A stretch of 64,000 nt of DNA from Acidiflorens sp963841945 (GTDB lineage Bacteria > Acidobacteriota > Terriglobia > Terriglobales > Acidobacteriaceae): positions 124,001-188,000 of the forward strand of contig CAWJFC010000028.1 in NCBI GenBank assembly GCA_963841945.1, given 5' to 3'. Positions within the stretch are counted from its first letter, which is position 1, and each line of letters begins with the position of its first letter. The translations under genes and the position numbers were made by a program. Positions 35,587-44,077 of this stretch are shown here, one piece after another. The notes beneath the pieces were generated by a model. The model did not search any database, was not told the origin of the DNA, and saw nothing but the letters and a program-made list of their open reading frames with translations.

Positions 35587-38577
35587 ATGAACGAGCAAAT
35601 TTCAGAGAGAAAGCCGTTCTTCCATTACCCGACTATGCATTCGAAGCATTTTGCGCTTTTCGCCATTATCGTCGTTATTGTTGCGCTCACGATCACTTCA
35701 GCCGCGCAGTCCACGGGCACGTTGCGAGGACTAGTATCCGATCCGTCGGGTGCGGTCGTTCCGGGAGCGACGGTTGCCATTCTGCAATCGGGGGGGCCTA
35801 CGCGCTCCGCGAAAACCAACAGCAATGGCACATACGAAATCAGCAATCTGCCGCCCGGCAAGTACACCGTGACGGCAAACGCGCAGGGCTTCAATGTTTT
35901 CGTTCAGAACGATGTGGATGTGAATGGCGGGCAGGTCTCGCAGTTCAACATCCCGCTGGAGATTCAGGTCGAGCAGCAGAAGGTGAATGTTGAAGAGGAG
36001 ACGCCGCAGGTCCAGGTGAGCCCGGAGAGCAATGCCAGCGCCGTCGTGCTGACGGGCAAAGATCTCGAAGCCTTGCCGGATGATCCCGACGAACTGCAAG
36101 CGGACCTCGAAGCGCTCGCCGGGCCCTCCGCCGGACCGAACGGCGGCCAGCTTTACATTGACGGATTTACAGCAGGGCAGCTTCCACCCAAGTCTTCGAT
36201 CCGGGAAATTCGCATTAACCAGAATCCATTCTCGGCTGAGTATGACAAGCTCGGCTACGGCCGGATTGAAATTTTCACCAAGCCTGGGACAGACAAGTTC
36301 CACGGACAATTTTCGATCGTGGGGAACGATTCCTCCTTCAACTCACGCAACCCGTTTCTGGGAGCGGCCGAGCAGTCACCCTACGACTCCGTGATCTACA
36401 TGGGCAATATCGGCGGCCCCATCAATAAGAAGGCGTCCTTCTTCTTTGATGTGCAGCGCCGCAACATCGACGAAATTGCGGTCGTCGACGCGCAGGATCT
36501 GGGCCTGCAGGAGAGCGAACCGAATCCGCGCACGCGCACGAACCTGAGCCCGCGCATCGACTACCAACTCACGCCAAATAACTCGATCACCGCCCGCTAT
36601 CAGTATTATCGCGACACCTGGCGGAACGACGGTGTGGGCGGACAGGTGCTGCCGGAGGCGGGGTACGACACGTTCTCGACCGAACATACGGTTCAGATCA
36701 CCGACACGCAGGTGATCGGCGCGAAGATGATCAACGAAACGCGCTTCCAGTACTTACACGACGACAGCAATCAGAATCCAGTCAACACACCCCTGCAGAC
36801 GTTGCCAAGCGGATTCACCACGGGTGCATCCATCAGCGTGCTCGGCTCGTTCACCGGCGGACGTGCCGCGTCAGGGGTGCAGATGGATCAGCAGGATCAT
36901 TACGAGCTGCAGAATTACACCTCCATCGCGCAGGGGAAGCACTTCATAAAGTTTGGTGGTCGCCTGCGGGTTGCCCACGAGGCCAGCACCTCGGGCGCCG
37001 GATTCAACGGGGCGTTCACGTTCCCGACCATCGACGCCTACGACGCCGCTGTTCAGGCTCTTGAAAGCGGCGGCACGCCGTCCGGTGCGACGCAATTCGC
37101 GGTCGATGTATCTCCCAGCGGCACGGTTCCGACCGTGAGCACGACGGTGGCGGATGCCGGATTGTATGTACAGGATGACTGGAAGGTCCGCCCGACGTTT
37201 ACGGTGAGCGCGGGCTTGCGGTTTGAAACGCAGAATGCGATTCATGATCACGCCGATTGGGCGCCGCGGATCGGATTCGCGTGGGGCATTGGCGGCGGCG
37301 GCAAAAGCGCGCCGAAGACCGTGCTGCGCGGTGGATTTGGCCTATTCTACGACCGGTTCGGCCAAGGGCTGGTGGTGAATGCCGATCGTTTGAATGGATT
37401 CACGCAGCAGCAGTACACGGTTTCGACCGAACAGTGCAATCCAAGTTGTCCGATTAATTTCTTCCCGACCGTGCCACCGGTGAGCCAATTGCCTCCACAG
37501 ACGGTTTCATCGGTGTACCAGATCGCGCCCGATCTGCACTCGCCATATATTATTCAGAGCGCATTCAGCCTGGAGCGGCAGATCACGAAGTTCGCCAATG
37601 GCACGCTGACGTATTTGAATTCGCGGGGCGTGCATCAGTTAATGTCTTTCATTCCGAATGCTCCGGATGTGCCGGCTTATCCGTATTATTCTGGGAGCAC
37701 TCCCAGCCAATACACCTTCCAGTACGCTTCGATTGGAAATTTCCGGCAGAACCAGTTAATTGCGAGCTTCAATGTTCAGGCTGGCGCCAAAGTCTCGTTG
37801 CACGGGTTCTACTCGCTAAACTACGCGAATAGCGATCCGATCGGCTCTTCGAGCGGCGGATCGTTCTCGACGAATTTCGCGTCGGATCAGCACGACATTG
37901 CACTCGACTACGGCCGCGCCGCGTTCGCCATTCGCAATCGTGTGTTCTTCGGCGGTTCGGTAGCCCTGCCGCGGGGATTCCGTCTTAGTCCGTTCCTGGT
38001 GTTCAACTCGGGATCGCCCTACAACGTGACAGCAGGGCAGGATCTGGCTGGAGACTTGCAGTTCAACGTGCGGCCGGCGTTCGCGCCGAATCCGACCGGG
38101 GCTTGCGTCTCGCCGCTCAGCGCCTGCCACTATACGGTTCCAGGCACGCCGTATACGCCCATCCCGATCAATTACCTGACCGGTCCCGATCTGTTTACTC
38201 TCAATCTTCGGCTGGCAAAAACTTTTGGCTTTGGCCCCGAAATAAAGAGCGCCAATGGAGCGCAGTCGGGAGGCTCGCCGAGCGGGCACAATCCAGTAGC
38301 TCATGCGGGGGGTGGAGGCGGCGGAGGGGGTGTGGGTTTCGGCGGACGGGGACCGGGTGGGCCGGGAGGGATGTTTGGGGCTGCCCCAACCGGTCGCCGC
38401 TACAATCTAACCTTGAGCGTCAACGCGCGGAACGCTCTCAATGACGTGAATGCGGGAACACCCATCGGAGTCATCGCGTCGCAAGATTTTGGAAGATCGG
38501 TGAGCCTGGCGGGAGGCCCGTTCTCAAGCGCGGCAGCCAACCGCAAGATTGAACTGCAAGCAATGTTCAGCTTCTGA
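35587..38577 (+). CDS. TonB-dependent receptor, Oar-like, with carboxypeptidase-regulatory-like domain
   Basis: The product has 996 residues; the start may also be ATG 35635, which begins the signal peptide directly. After the signal, residues about 42-110 are a carboxypeptidase-regulatory-like fold (GTLRGLVSDPSGAVVPGATV, GTYEISNLPPGKYTV). A plug-like region follows (about 130-270, DALPD-type start) and then a long beta-barrel ending in a terminal aromatic Phe (MFSF). Near the C-terminus is a Gly-rich insert of eight consecutive Gly in a GG-rich tract. Such Oar-like receptors are abundant in Acidobacteria and are thought to import large substrates or assemble surface proteins; the ligand is unknown. 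It follows the DUF5666 gene by 12 bp. Confidence 0.92.
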   Translation: MNEQISERKPFFHYPTMHSKHFALFAIIVVIVALTITSAAQSTGTLRGLVSDPSGAVVPGATVAILQSGGPTRSAKTNSNGTYEISNLPPGKYTVTANAQGFNVFVQNDVDVNGGQVSQFNIPLEIQVEQQKVNVEEETPQVQVSPESNASAVVLTGKDLEALPDDPDELQADLEALAGPSAGPNGGQLYIDGFTAGQLPPKSSIREIRINQNPFSAEYDKLGYGRIEIFTKPGTDKFHGQFSIVGNDSSFNSRNPFLGAAEQSPYDSVIYMGNIGGPINKKASFFFDVQRRNIDEIAVVDAQDLGLQESEPNPRTRTNLSPRIDYQLTPNNSITARYQYYRDTWRNDGVGGQVLPEAGYDTFSTEHTVQITDTQVIGAKMINETRFQYLHDDSNQNPVNTPLQTLPSGFTTGASISVLGSFTGGRAASGVQMDQQDHYELQNYTSIAQGKHFIKFGGRLRVAHEASTSGAGFNGAFTFPTIDAYDAAVQALESGGTPSGATQFAVDVSPSGTVPTVSTTVADAGLYVQDDWKVRPTFTVSAGLRFETQNAIHDHADWAPRIGFAWGIGGGGKSAPKTVLRGGFGLFYDRFGQGLVVNADRLNGFTQQQYTVSTEQCNPSCPINFFPTVPPVSQLPPQTVSSVYQIAPDLHSPYIIQSAFSLERQITKFANGTLTYLNSRGVHQLMSFIPNAPDVPAYPYYSGSTPSQYTFQYASIGNFRQNQLIASFNVQAGAKVSLHGFYSLNYANSDPIGSSSGGSFSTNFASDQHDIALDYGRAAFAIRNRVFFGGSVALPRGFRLSPFLVFNSGSPYNVTAGQDLAGDLQFNVRPAFAPNPTGACVSPLSACHYTVPGTPYTPIPINYLTGPDLFTLNLRLAKTFGFGPEIKSANGAQSGGSPSGHNPVAHAGGGGGGGGVGFGGRGPGGPGGMFGAAPTGRRYNLTLSVNARNALNDVNAGTPIGVIASQDFGRSVSLAGGPFSSAAANRKIELQAMFSF

Positions 38578-38640
38578 AGTGGACGAAATCCAAGCTCGTA
38601 CAGCGGCGAAACGCTTTGTCAATCGGTGGAGGCAAGGAAA

Positions 38641-38666
38641 GCCCCAGCCTGACTATCGACTGGGGC
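38641..38666. terminator. Possible bidirectional hairpin between convergent genes
   Basis: GCCCCAG (38641-38647) pairs with CTGGGGC (38660-38666) around a 12-nt loop. There is no T tract on either side, so this is a weak call. Confidence 0.35.
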
Positions 38667-38688
38667 CGGTAGAGCGAGGGAATTTCAG

Positions 38689-39111
38689 TTAACCTTTCTT
38701 TTCGCACTTTCCACCACAGCAGTTCATTGCCGACTTCTCGCTCTTCTCGCCGCAGCATTTACCCTCACAACACGCGGCACCTTTCTTGGGTGCCCCGGCG
38801 CAGGCTTTCTTGTCTTTCCCGGCGCAGCACGACTTGCCATCTTTCTCACACTTGGCCTGGTCTTTATTGTTGTCTTTGTCTTTATCTTTACCGCAGCAGT
38901 CGGAAGCCTTGCCGCAGCATGCCATAGCGTCTTTGCCCACGGCATTGGCGTGATGGCCGCATGACATCGCGCCCTTCGCTTCGTCGGCATGATGGCAACA
39001 GCTCTTTGTGTCCGTCTTCGGGGTGGAGTCAGGACTCGAACCCACTGGTTTCTCTTGCGCCCACGCAACCAGCGACAGGGCTAGCAAAACAGCAAACAAT
39101 TTGAATTTCAT
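38689..39111 (-). CDS. Secreted cysteine-rich, Lys-rich protein (putative metal binding)
   Basis: 140 residues from ATG 39111, which starts the signal peptide MKFKLFAVLLALSLVAWA; the upstream in-frame start at 39159 adds an implausible His-rich leader. The mature ~120 residues carry 18 cysteines, seven of them as CC pairs (SCC, ACC, DCC, SCC, ACC, KCC, NCC), mostly spaced by Gly, Lys, Asp and Ala. Two HH pairs occur early (CCHH, CGHH). There is no CxxC-based known fold. This suggests periplasmic binding of soft metals such as Cu or Zn, by analogy with metallothionein-like composition only. It lies 81 bp downstream of a His/Met-rich secreted protein gene. Confidence 0.75.
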   Translation of the reverse strand: MKFKLFAVLLALSLVAWAQEKPVGSSPDSTPKTDTKSCCHHADEAKGAMSCGHHANAVGKDAMACCGKASDCCGKDKDKDNNKDQAKCEKDGKSCCAGKDKKACAGAPKKGAACCEGKCCGEKSEKSAMNCCGGKCEKKG

Positions 39112-39192
39112 AAAGTCTCCTCTGTGGTCATGAATGCGATGAGTCATGCGACCAACCAAGTCGCAGAAGATTAAAACGGGATGGAATTGGCG

Positions 39193-39663
39193 CTAAACGC
39201 GCAGGATCACGCGGAAAAGATCGGGCGGGGTGTCGACTGCGACGAAGGCTGCGTTGAATGCCTTCGCGGTCGCGGGACGTCCGGCCGCCTTGGCCATCGG
39301 CGCGGGCGTCGCATCACGCCTTACATTCTGTGCTCTTCCCGCTGCTGCAGGCACGCTTTGGGGTCCCTGCCGAAAACAGCAGCTATGAGAGCCGTCACAC
39401 CCCGGAGTCGACGATGCTACTTCGATCATCGACGGCGCGTCGTGCAGTCCCGGGCAGCAGGCATGGTGCGCGGTCGGTGTCTGCTCTGAAAGAGGCTGCG
39501 GATGATGACGATGCGCGGGATGAGACTGCGGCATATCCGCGGCCATCGTATGGCCAGCACGCATGTGTCCGGCGTACATGGCCAGCATCGGAGCCATCGC
39601 CATCTCGGCCCAGGCAGCGATCACAACCAGCAACGCCGCCGCAATTGCCTTCTTGACCATCAA
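39193..39663 (-). CDS. Secreted His/Met-rich protein (putative metal binding)
   Basis: 156 residues. The signal peptide or membrane anchor is at about 5-25 (AIAAALLVVIAAWA). It is followed by a stretch rich in Met and His (MAMAPMLAMYAGHM, GHTMAADMPQSHPAHRHH, TAHHACCPGLH), then a second Cys cluster (GCDGSHSCC). Met/His-rich and HxxxCC patterns are typical of periplasmic copper-handling proteins, but no defined family is recognised; the pattern resembles small DUF2946-like proteins. A Crp/Fnr-like palindrome lies 32 bp upstream of the start. It is likely co-transcribed with the Cys-rich gene downstream. Confidence 0.65.
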   Translation of the reverse strand: MMVKKAIAAALLVVIAAWAEMAMAPMLAMYAGHMRAGHTMAADMPQSHPAHRHHPQPLSEQTPTAHHACCPGLHDAPSMIEVASSTPGCDGSHSCCFRQGPQSVPAAAGRAQNVRRDATPAPMAKAAGRPATAKAFNAAFVAVDTPPDLFRVILRV

Positions 39664-39694
39664 GAAAAGTCTGGCAGAGTGAGACCCACCGCAA

Positions 39695-39710
39695 TGTGAT
39701 TCAAATCACA
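39695..39710. promoter_or_regulatory. Crp/Fnr-family-like operator
   Basis: TGTGA-TTCAAA-TCACA is a perfect dyad with the Crp spacing (also GTGAT-N4-ATCAC in Fnr terms). It lies 32-47 bp before the ATG of the His/Met-rich protein gene. Confidence 0.5.
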
Positions 39711-39817
39711 CGCCCAGGTGAGGGCAAACGCAGCCAAGATCAACAGTCGCACCCTGCACCCTAGCCGCTCGGTCGCGCCTGCTCGGTCGCTTCTCCGTGC
39801 GACTTCGCGCAACCGTC

Positions 39818-40723
39818 TCACACCAAACTCTCCAATGCCCCACGCAACTCGCCAAACTGAAACCTGTACCCGCTTGCCTCCAGCTTCGCGGCTTTTACGT
39901 GCTGGCTGGCGAGAAACAGCTCTTCGGCCGCCATCTTTCCAAATGCCAGACCAAGCGCAAATCCAGGCACCGGAAAAATCGCCGGCCGCCCCAACACCGA
40001 CGCCAACACCCTCGTAAACTCCGCATTCCGCACCGCGTTCGGGGCCACCATATTGATTGGCCCAGCCACTGACTCGGTCGCAATTGCATGCTGGATTGCA
40101 CCCACCATGTCGTCAATATGAATCCAACTCCACCACTGCTGTCCCGATCCAATTCTTCCGCCCAGCCCCAGCTTGAACGGCGTCAGCATCTTGCCCAATG
40201 CCCCGCCCTTACCGCTCAATACCAGCCCGGTCCGCAGATTCACCGTCCGAATGCCCGCATCGGCCGCGATCCGGCTGGCTTCTTCCCACTCCCGGCAAAC
40301 CTCGGGTAAGAACCCTTGCCCGCGCGCGCTCTGCTCGGTCAAAACCTCCTCACCGCGGTCTCCGTAAAATCCAATTGCAGAGGCGCACACAAAGACCTTG
40401 GGTTTGGAGTCGGTCCATGCCAGGGCGGTAGCAAGATTACGCGTCCCGCGCACGCGGCTATCGCGGATCGCCTTCCTCTTGCTCTCCGTCCAACGCCCGG
40501 TTATGCTCTCGCCCGCAAGATGCACTACAGCATCGAACCCCGATACCAGGCTCGCGGCCAGCCCCGCACCCACTTCCTTTGCCATTGGGTCCCAGGCGAT
40601 CGACGACGCACTCTGGCTGCTCGCACGCACCAGCCGCACGACCTGCACACCCTGCGCCTCAAGCTGAGCCGAGAGCGTCGACCCAATCAGTCCAGATGCT
40701 CCGGTTATGAGGATTCGATTCAC
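39818..40723 (-). CDS. TIGR01777-family SDR epimerase/oxidoreductase (YfcH-like)
   Basis: The product has 301 residues. The N-terminal NAD(P)-binding motif GASGLIG is at 8-14 in MNRILITGASGLIGSTL. It is followed by VHLAGESITGRW (family-specific), ASAIGFYGDRGEEVL with the active-site Tyr, and the C-terminal PGFALGLAFGKMAAEELFLA. These match the YfcH/SulA-type branch (TIGR01777) of extended SDRs, whose substrate is mostly unknown. The length is normal. It is divergent from the VapBC-like pair across 111 bp. Confidence 0.92.
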   Translation of the reverse strand: MNRILITGASGLIGSTLSAQLEAQGVQVVRLVRASSQSASSIAWDPMAKEVGAGLAASLVSGFDAVVHLAGESITGRWTESKRKAIRDSRVRGTRNLATALAWTDSKPKVFVCASAIGFYGDRGEEVLTEQSARGQGFLPEVCREWEEASRIAADAGIRTVNLRTGLVLSGKGGALGKMLTPFKLGLGGRIGSGQQWWSWIHIDDMVGAIQHAIATESVAGPINMVAPNAVRNAEFTRVLASVLGRPAIFPVPGFALGLAFGKMAAEELFLASQHVKAAKLEASGYRFQFGELRGALESLV

Positions 40724-40834
40724 TGGCTAACGTCCCTTTCTAGTGCTGAGTTCGCCCGTTCGGGGGTAGTGCTGATTTAGTCCGAAGCGGAAAATGGCAT
40801 TGCGTGACGGTTCGACCCACACTATCATGCCAAC

Positions 40835-41185
40835 ATGACAACCCATCTCGTTCTCGACAAAGCCGGCCGTGTCGTCATCCCCAAGCCAGTCCGCGAAGAA
40901 CTTCGCCTGGAGCCGGGAGACACTCTGGAAATGGAGACCACTGGAGAACATATTACTCTGCGCCCGCTCCGTGGCACCGGGCCACTCGCGAAAGAGCATG
41001 GGGTCTGGGTATTTCGTGCAGGCAACCCCCTCCCCGCCTCCGTGACTGACGACCTATTGCAGCGGATTCGCGAGGAGCGGGACGAGGCGAATCTTGGAGA
41101 AACGAACCGCGGCGAGACGGGGGCTGGAACCGGCGCGGGGATAGGGACTGAATCCACCAGCAAGGGCAAGAGCCGCCGTCTATGA
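40835..41185 (+). CDS. vapB: AbrB/MazE-type antitoxin with a C-terminal extension
   Basis: The product has 116 residues. Residues 1-48 are a swapped-hairpin AbrB DNA-binding domain (VLDKAGRVVIPKPVREELRL, then PGDTLEMETTGEHITLRPL). Usual VapB antitoxins are about 75-90 residues; here about 25 extra residues of low complexity (Gly, Thr, Glu; TGAGTGAGIGTEST) precede a basic end. The stop overlaps the next gene's start as ATGA (41182-41185), so translation is coupled to the PIN-domain toxin. It would neutralise the toxin and repress the operon. Confidence 0.88.
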   Translation: MTTHLVLDKAGRVVIPKPVREELRLEPGDTLEMETTGEHITLRPLRGTGPLAKEHGVWVFRAGNPLPASVTDDLLQRIREERDEANLGETNRGETGAGTGAGIGTESTSKGKSRRL

Positions 41186-41607
41186 AGGCCTTTTTCGACA
41201 CCTCGGCGCTGGTTCCCGTCTTCTACGGCGATCATATCCATCATCGCGCCAGCCTGGAACGATACATCCAGTTCGACAAATCCACCGGCTGCTGCGGCGC
41301 ACACAGCTTGGCGGAACTTTATTCGTCGATTACCCGCATGCCGGGCAAACATCGCATCAGTGGCGAGCAGGCCATGCTGTTCATCCAGAGCATTCGCGAA
41401 CGGCTTTCGGTCATTTCCCTCACCGCCAATGAATATGCGGAAGCGCTCGAAACCTCGGCCGCTCTGGGTATTGTTGGCGGCGGCATTTACGACGCTATGC
41501 TCGCCCATTGCGCCCTCAAAGCCAGAGCGGAAGTAATCTACACTTGGAATGCGCGACATTATGCCCTTTGTGGCCAGGACGTTGCCGCCCGGTTGCGTGT
41601 GCCCTGA
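41182..41607 (+). CDS. vapC: PIN-domain ribonuclease toxin
   Basis: The product has 141 residues. The PIN-fold acidic residues are present: Asp6 in FFDTSALVP, Glu45 in SLAELYS, Asp104 in GIYDAMLAHCA, and Asn123 in TWNARHY at the fourth position. VapC toxins cut specific RNAs, often initiator tRNA or rRNA, using Mg2+. It overlaps the AbrB-type antitoxin gene by 4 bp. It is a standard type II toxin-antitoxin pair by arrangement; activity is untested. Confidence 0.9.
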   Translation: MKAFFDTSALVPVFYGDHIHHRASLERYIQFDKSTGCCGAHSLAELYSSITRMPGKHRISGEQAMLFIQSIRERLSVISLTANEYAEALETSAALGIVGGGIYDAMLAHCALKARAEVIYTWNARHYALCGQDVAARLRVP

Positions 41608-41726
41608 TCCGGTCTGTTCACGAACCGCCTTTTTCACTGGTCAGGGCGATGAAATACCTGAGTAAACTCTCGCTATAGTTACGCGCTGTATCCTCCTCTC
41701 CCGCCCGTGCTGGGGTAAAATCCATC

Positions 41727-43937
41727 ATGGCGACGTTGCGGGAACAAGTCGCGACCAGCGTACTCACGGTTACCCGCTTCCGCGAGCTGATGCGGAAGCT
41801 GCGGGAGAACCGTCCCAACGACGATCTCAACCTGGTCAAACGCGCCTACGAGTTCTCCCAAAAACACCATGCGGGACAGCTGCGCGCCTCGGGCGAGCCC
41901 TACCTGGTTCATCCTCTCGAAGTGGGCAATGTACTCGCCGACATGCGTATGGATGCCGTCTCCATTGCCTCAGGTCTCCTTCATGACTCTGTAGAAGACA
42001 CCTCGGTCACGACCGTCGAAATCCGCCAGGAATTCGGCGAGCAGGTCGCCCACATCGTCGAAGGCGTCACCAAGATCAGCAAGATCGATTTCTCCAGCAA
42101 AGAAGAAGCTCAGGCCGAAAATCTGCGCAAGATGATGCTCGCCATGGTCGACGACATCCGTGTGGTCTTGATCAAACTGGCCGACCGTCTGCACAACATG
42201 CGCACGCTCGAGCATCTCAACCCGGAGCGTCAGCAGAAGATCGCCCGCGAGACGCTGGACATTTATGCTCCCATCGCCCATCGCCTCGGCATGGGCAAGA
42301 TTCGCGGCGAACTCGAGGATCTTGGCTTCAAATACGTCGATCCCATCGGCTACGAGCAGGTGCGCACGGCAGTAGAGTCCCGCCGGAAGGCGGGCGAAGC
42401 CTTCATGGCCCGAGTCGAATCCACTCTCCGCGATGGCCTTAAGGAAGCAGGAATCACTGGCCGCGTCGAAAGCCGCGTCAAGCGTCTCTATAGCATCCAC
42501 AGGAAGCTGATTCGCCAGCGCATCAGCGTCGACCAGGTCTATGACCTCTACGCCATGCGCGTTATTACCAACTCCGTGCAGGATTGCTACGCCGTCCTCG
42601 GCATCATTCACAACCTCTGGCGACCCGTGCCTGGGCGAATTAAAGACTTCATCGCCATGCCTCGCCCTAACCTCTACCAGTCGCTTCACACCTCGGTAAT
42701 CACCGAAACCGGCGAGACATTCGAAATCCAGATTCGCACCGAAGAGATGCACAAGATGTGCGAGGAGGGTATCGCCGCCCACTGGAAATACAAAGACGGT
42801 CCTGTCTCCGCGCAGGACGAGCAGCGACTCGCCTGGCTTCGCCAGGTCGTAGAGTGGCAGCGCGACGTTTCCGATCCCAACGAATTTCTTTCAACGCTAA
42901 AAGTCGATCTTTACCCCGAAGAGGTTTATACCTTCACGCCCAAGGGCAAAGTGCTGGTTTTGCCGCGCGAATCCACGCCGATCGACTTCGCTTACACGAT
43001 TCATACGGAAGTCGGCCACGCTTGCACCGGCGCGAAAGTTAACGGGCGCATGGTCCCGCTGCGCCACAAGCTCCATTCCGGCGACATCGTCGAAATCATC
43101 ACCCAGCCCGGACACAAGCCGAGCCGCGACTGGCTCGCCATCGTCAAATCATCGCGCGCCCGCAACAAGATCAAGCACTGGCTGAATGTTCACCAGCGCG
43201 AGCGCGCCATCGAAATCGGCCGCAAGCTGATCGAAAAAGAAGCCCGCAAATATCGCATCTCGCTCAAGGACATTAAAGACGTCGACCTGCAACGCGTCGC
43301 CAGCGACTATGGACTCGGCCGCCCGGACGACCTGATGGCTGGGATTGGCTACGGCAAGTATTCGGCGCGCCAGGTGCTAGCGAAATTTGCTCCGGCGGGC
43401 GCGGAGCCGATGTCGGACACGGAAGAGCAGGCGGCATCTCACGGCTTCACCAGCGTGGTCCGCCGGGTTTTCGGGGGCGATTCCAACGCCATCGTCGTCA
43501 AAGGCCAGGGAGACCTGCTCGTCTACCGAGCTCGATGTTGCAACCCCATTCGCGGCGAGTCGATCGTCGGATATGTTACCCGCGGAAAGGGCATTGCCGT
43601 CCACTCGACCAATTGTCCCAACGTCACTAATCTTCTCTACGAGCCCGAGCGCAAAATCGACGTGCTCTGGGCCGGAGACAAGGAAGGCCAGCCCGTCTCC
43701 TACCCGGTGAAGATTACCCTGCTCTGCGACGACCGCTTCGGGATGCTCAAACAGATCACCGCCGTCATCAGCGACACCCACACCAACATTCGCGACATCT
43801 CGGCGCGTACCGAAAACGGCCAAGCCAACGTAGACGTAGTTCTCGAAATCGCCGACCTCAAGCACCTCCAGCGCATCATCGACGGAGTCCGCCAAATTCC
43901 TGGCGTGCACGACGTGCAGCGCTTGCAGAAAATCTAG
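41727..43937 (+). CDS. rel: Bifunctional (p)ppGpp synthetase/hydrolase (RelA/SpoT)
   Basis: The product has 736 residues in the full long-RSH order. The hydrolase HD domain has HHAGQ (47-51), His62 in YLVHPLEV and His86-Asp87 in LLHDSVEDT, so it looks active. The synthetase region carries YDLYAMRVI, GRIKDFIAMPRPNLYQSLHT and EMHKMCEEGIAAHWKYK. A TGS domain begins near 393 (DLYPEEVYTFTPKGKVLVLP), then a zinc-finger-like region (RARCCNPIRGESIVGYVTRG) and a C-terminal ACT domain from about 664. It is probably the only long RSH of the organism and controls the stringent response. No operon partner is evident. Confidence 0.97.
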   Translation: MATLREQVATSVLTVTRFRELMRKLRENRPNDDLNLVKRAYEFSQKHHAGQLRASGEPYLVHPLEVGNVLADMRMDAVSIASGLLHDSVEDTSVTTVEIRQEFGEQVAHIVEGVTKISKIDFSSKEEAQAENLRKMMLAMVDDIRVVLIKLADRLHNMRTLEHLNPERQQKIARETLDIYAPIAHRLGMGKIRGELEDLGFKYVDPIGYEQVRTAVESRRKAGEAFMARVESTLRDGLKEAGITGRVESRVKRLYSIHRKLIRQRISVDQVYDLYAMRVITNSVQDCYAVLGIIHNLWRPVPGRIKDFIAMPRPNLYQSLHTSVITETGETFEIQIRTEEMHKMCEEGIAAHWKYKDGPVSAQDEQRLAWLRQVVEWQRDVSDPNEFLSTLKVDLYPEEVYTFTPKGKVLVLPRESTPIDFAYTIHTEVGHACTGAKVNGRMVPLRHKLHSGDIVEIITQPGHKPSRDWLAIVKSSRARNKIKHWLNVHQRERAIEIGRKLIEKEARKYRISLKDIKDVDLQRVASDYGLGRPDDLMAGIGYGKYSARQVLAKFAPAGAEPMSDTEEQAASHGFTSVVRRVFGGDSNAIVVKGQGDLLVYRARCCNPIRGESIVGYVTRGKGIAVHSTNCPNVTNLLYEPERKIDVLWAGDKEGQPVSYPVKITLLCDDRFGMLKQITAVISDTHTNIRDISARTENGQANVDVVLEIADLKHLQRIIDGVRQIPGVHDVQRLQKI

Positions 43938-44077
43938 CCACTCCGCTGTATTTTTCAGCTCTTTCAACCTTGCAAGATCTCCCGATTCGCAGCCAGCGCT
44001 CACGCGTCCATCGGAAAGCGTGCGCCAAACACCAGCAAAATCCGCTATCATAATAGACATATTCTCTCGGAGGGGTG

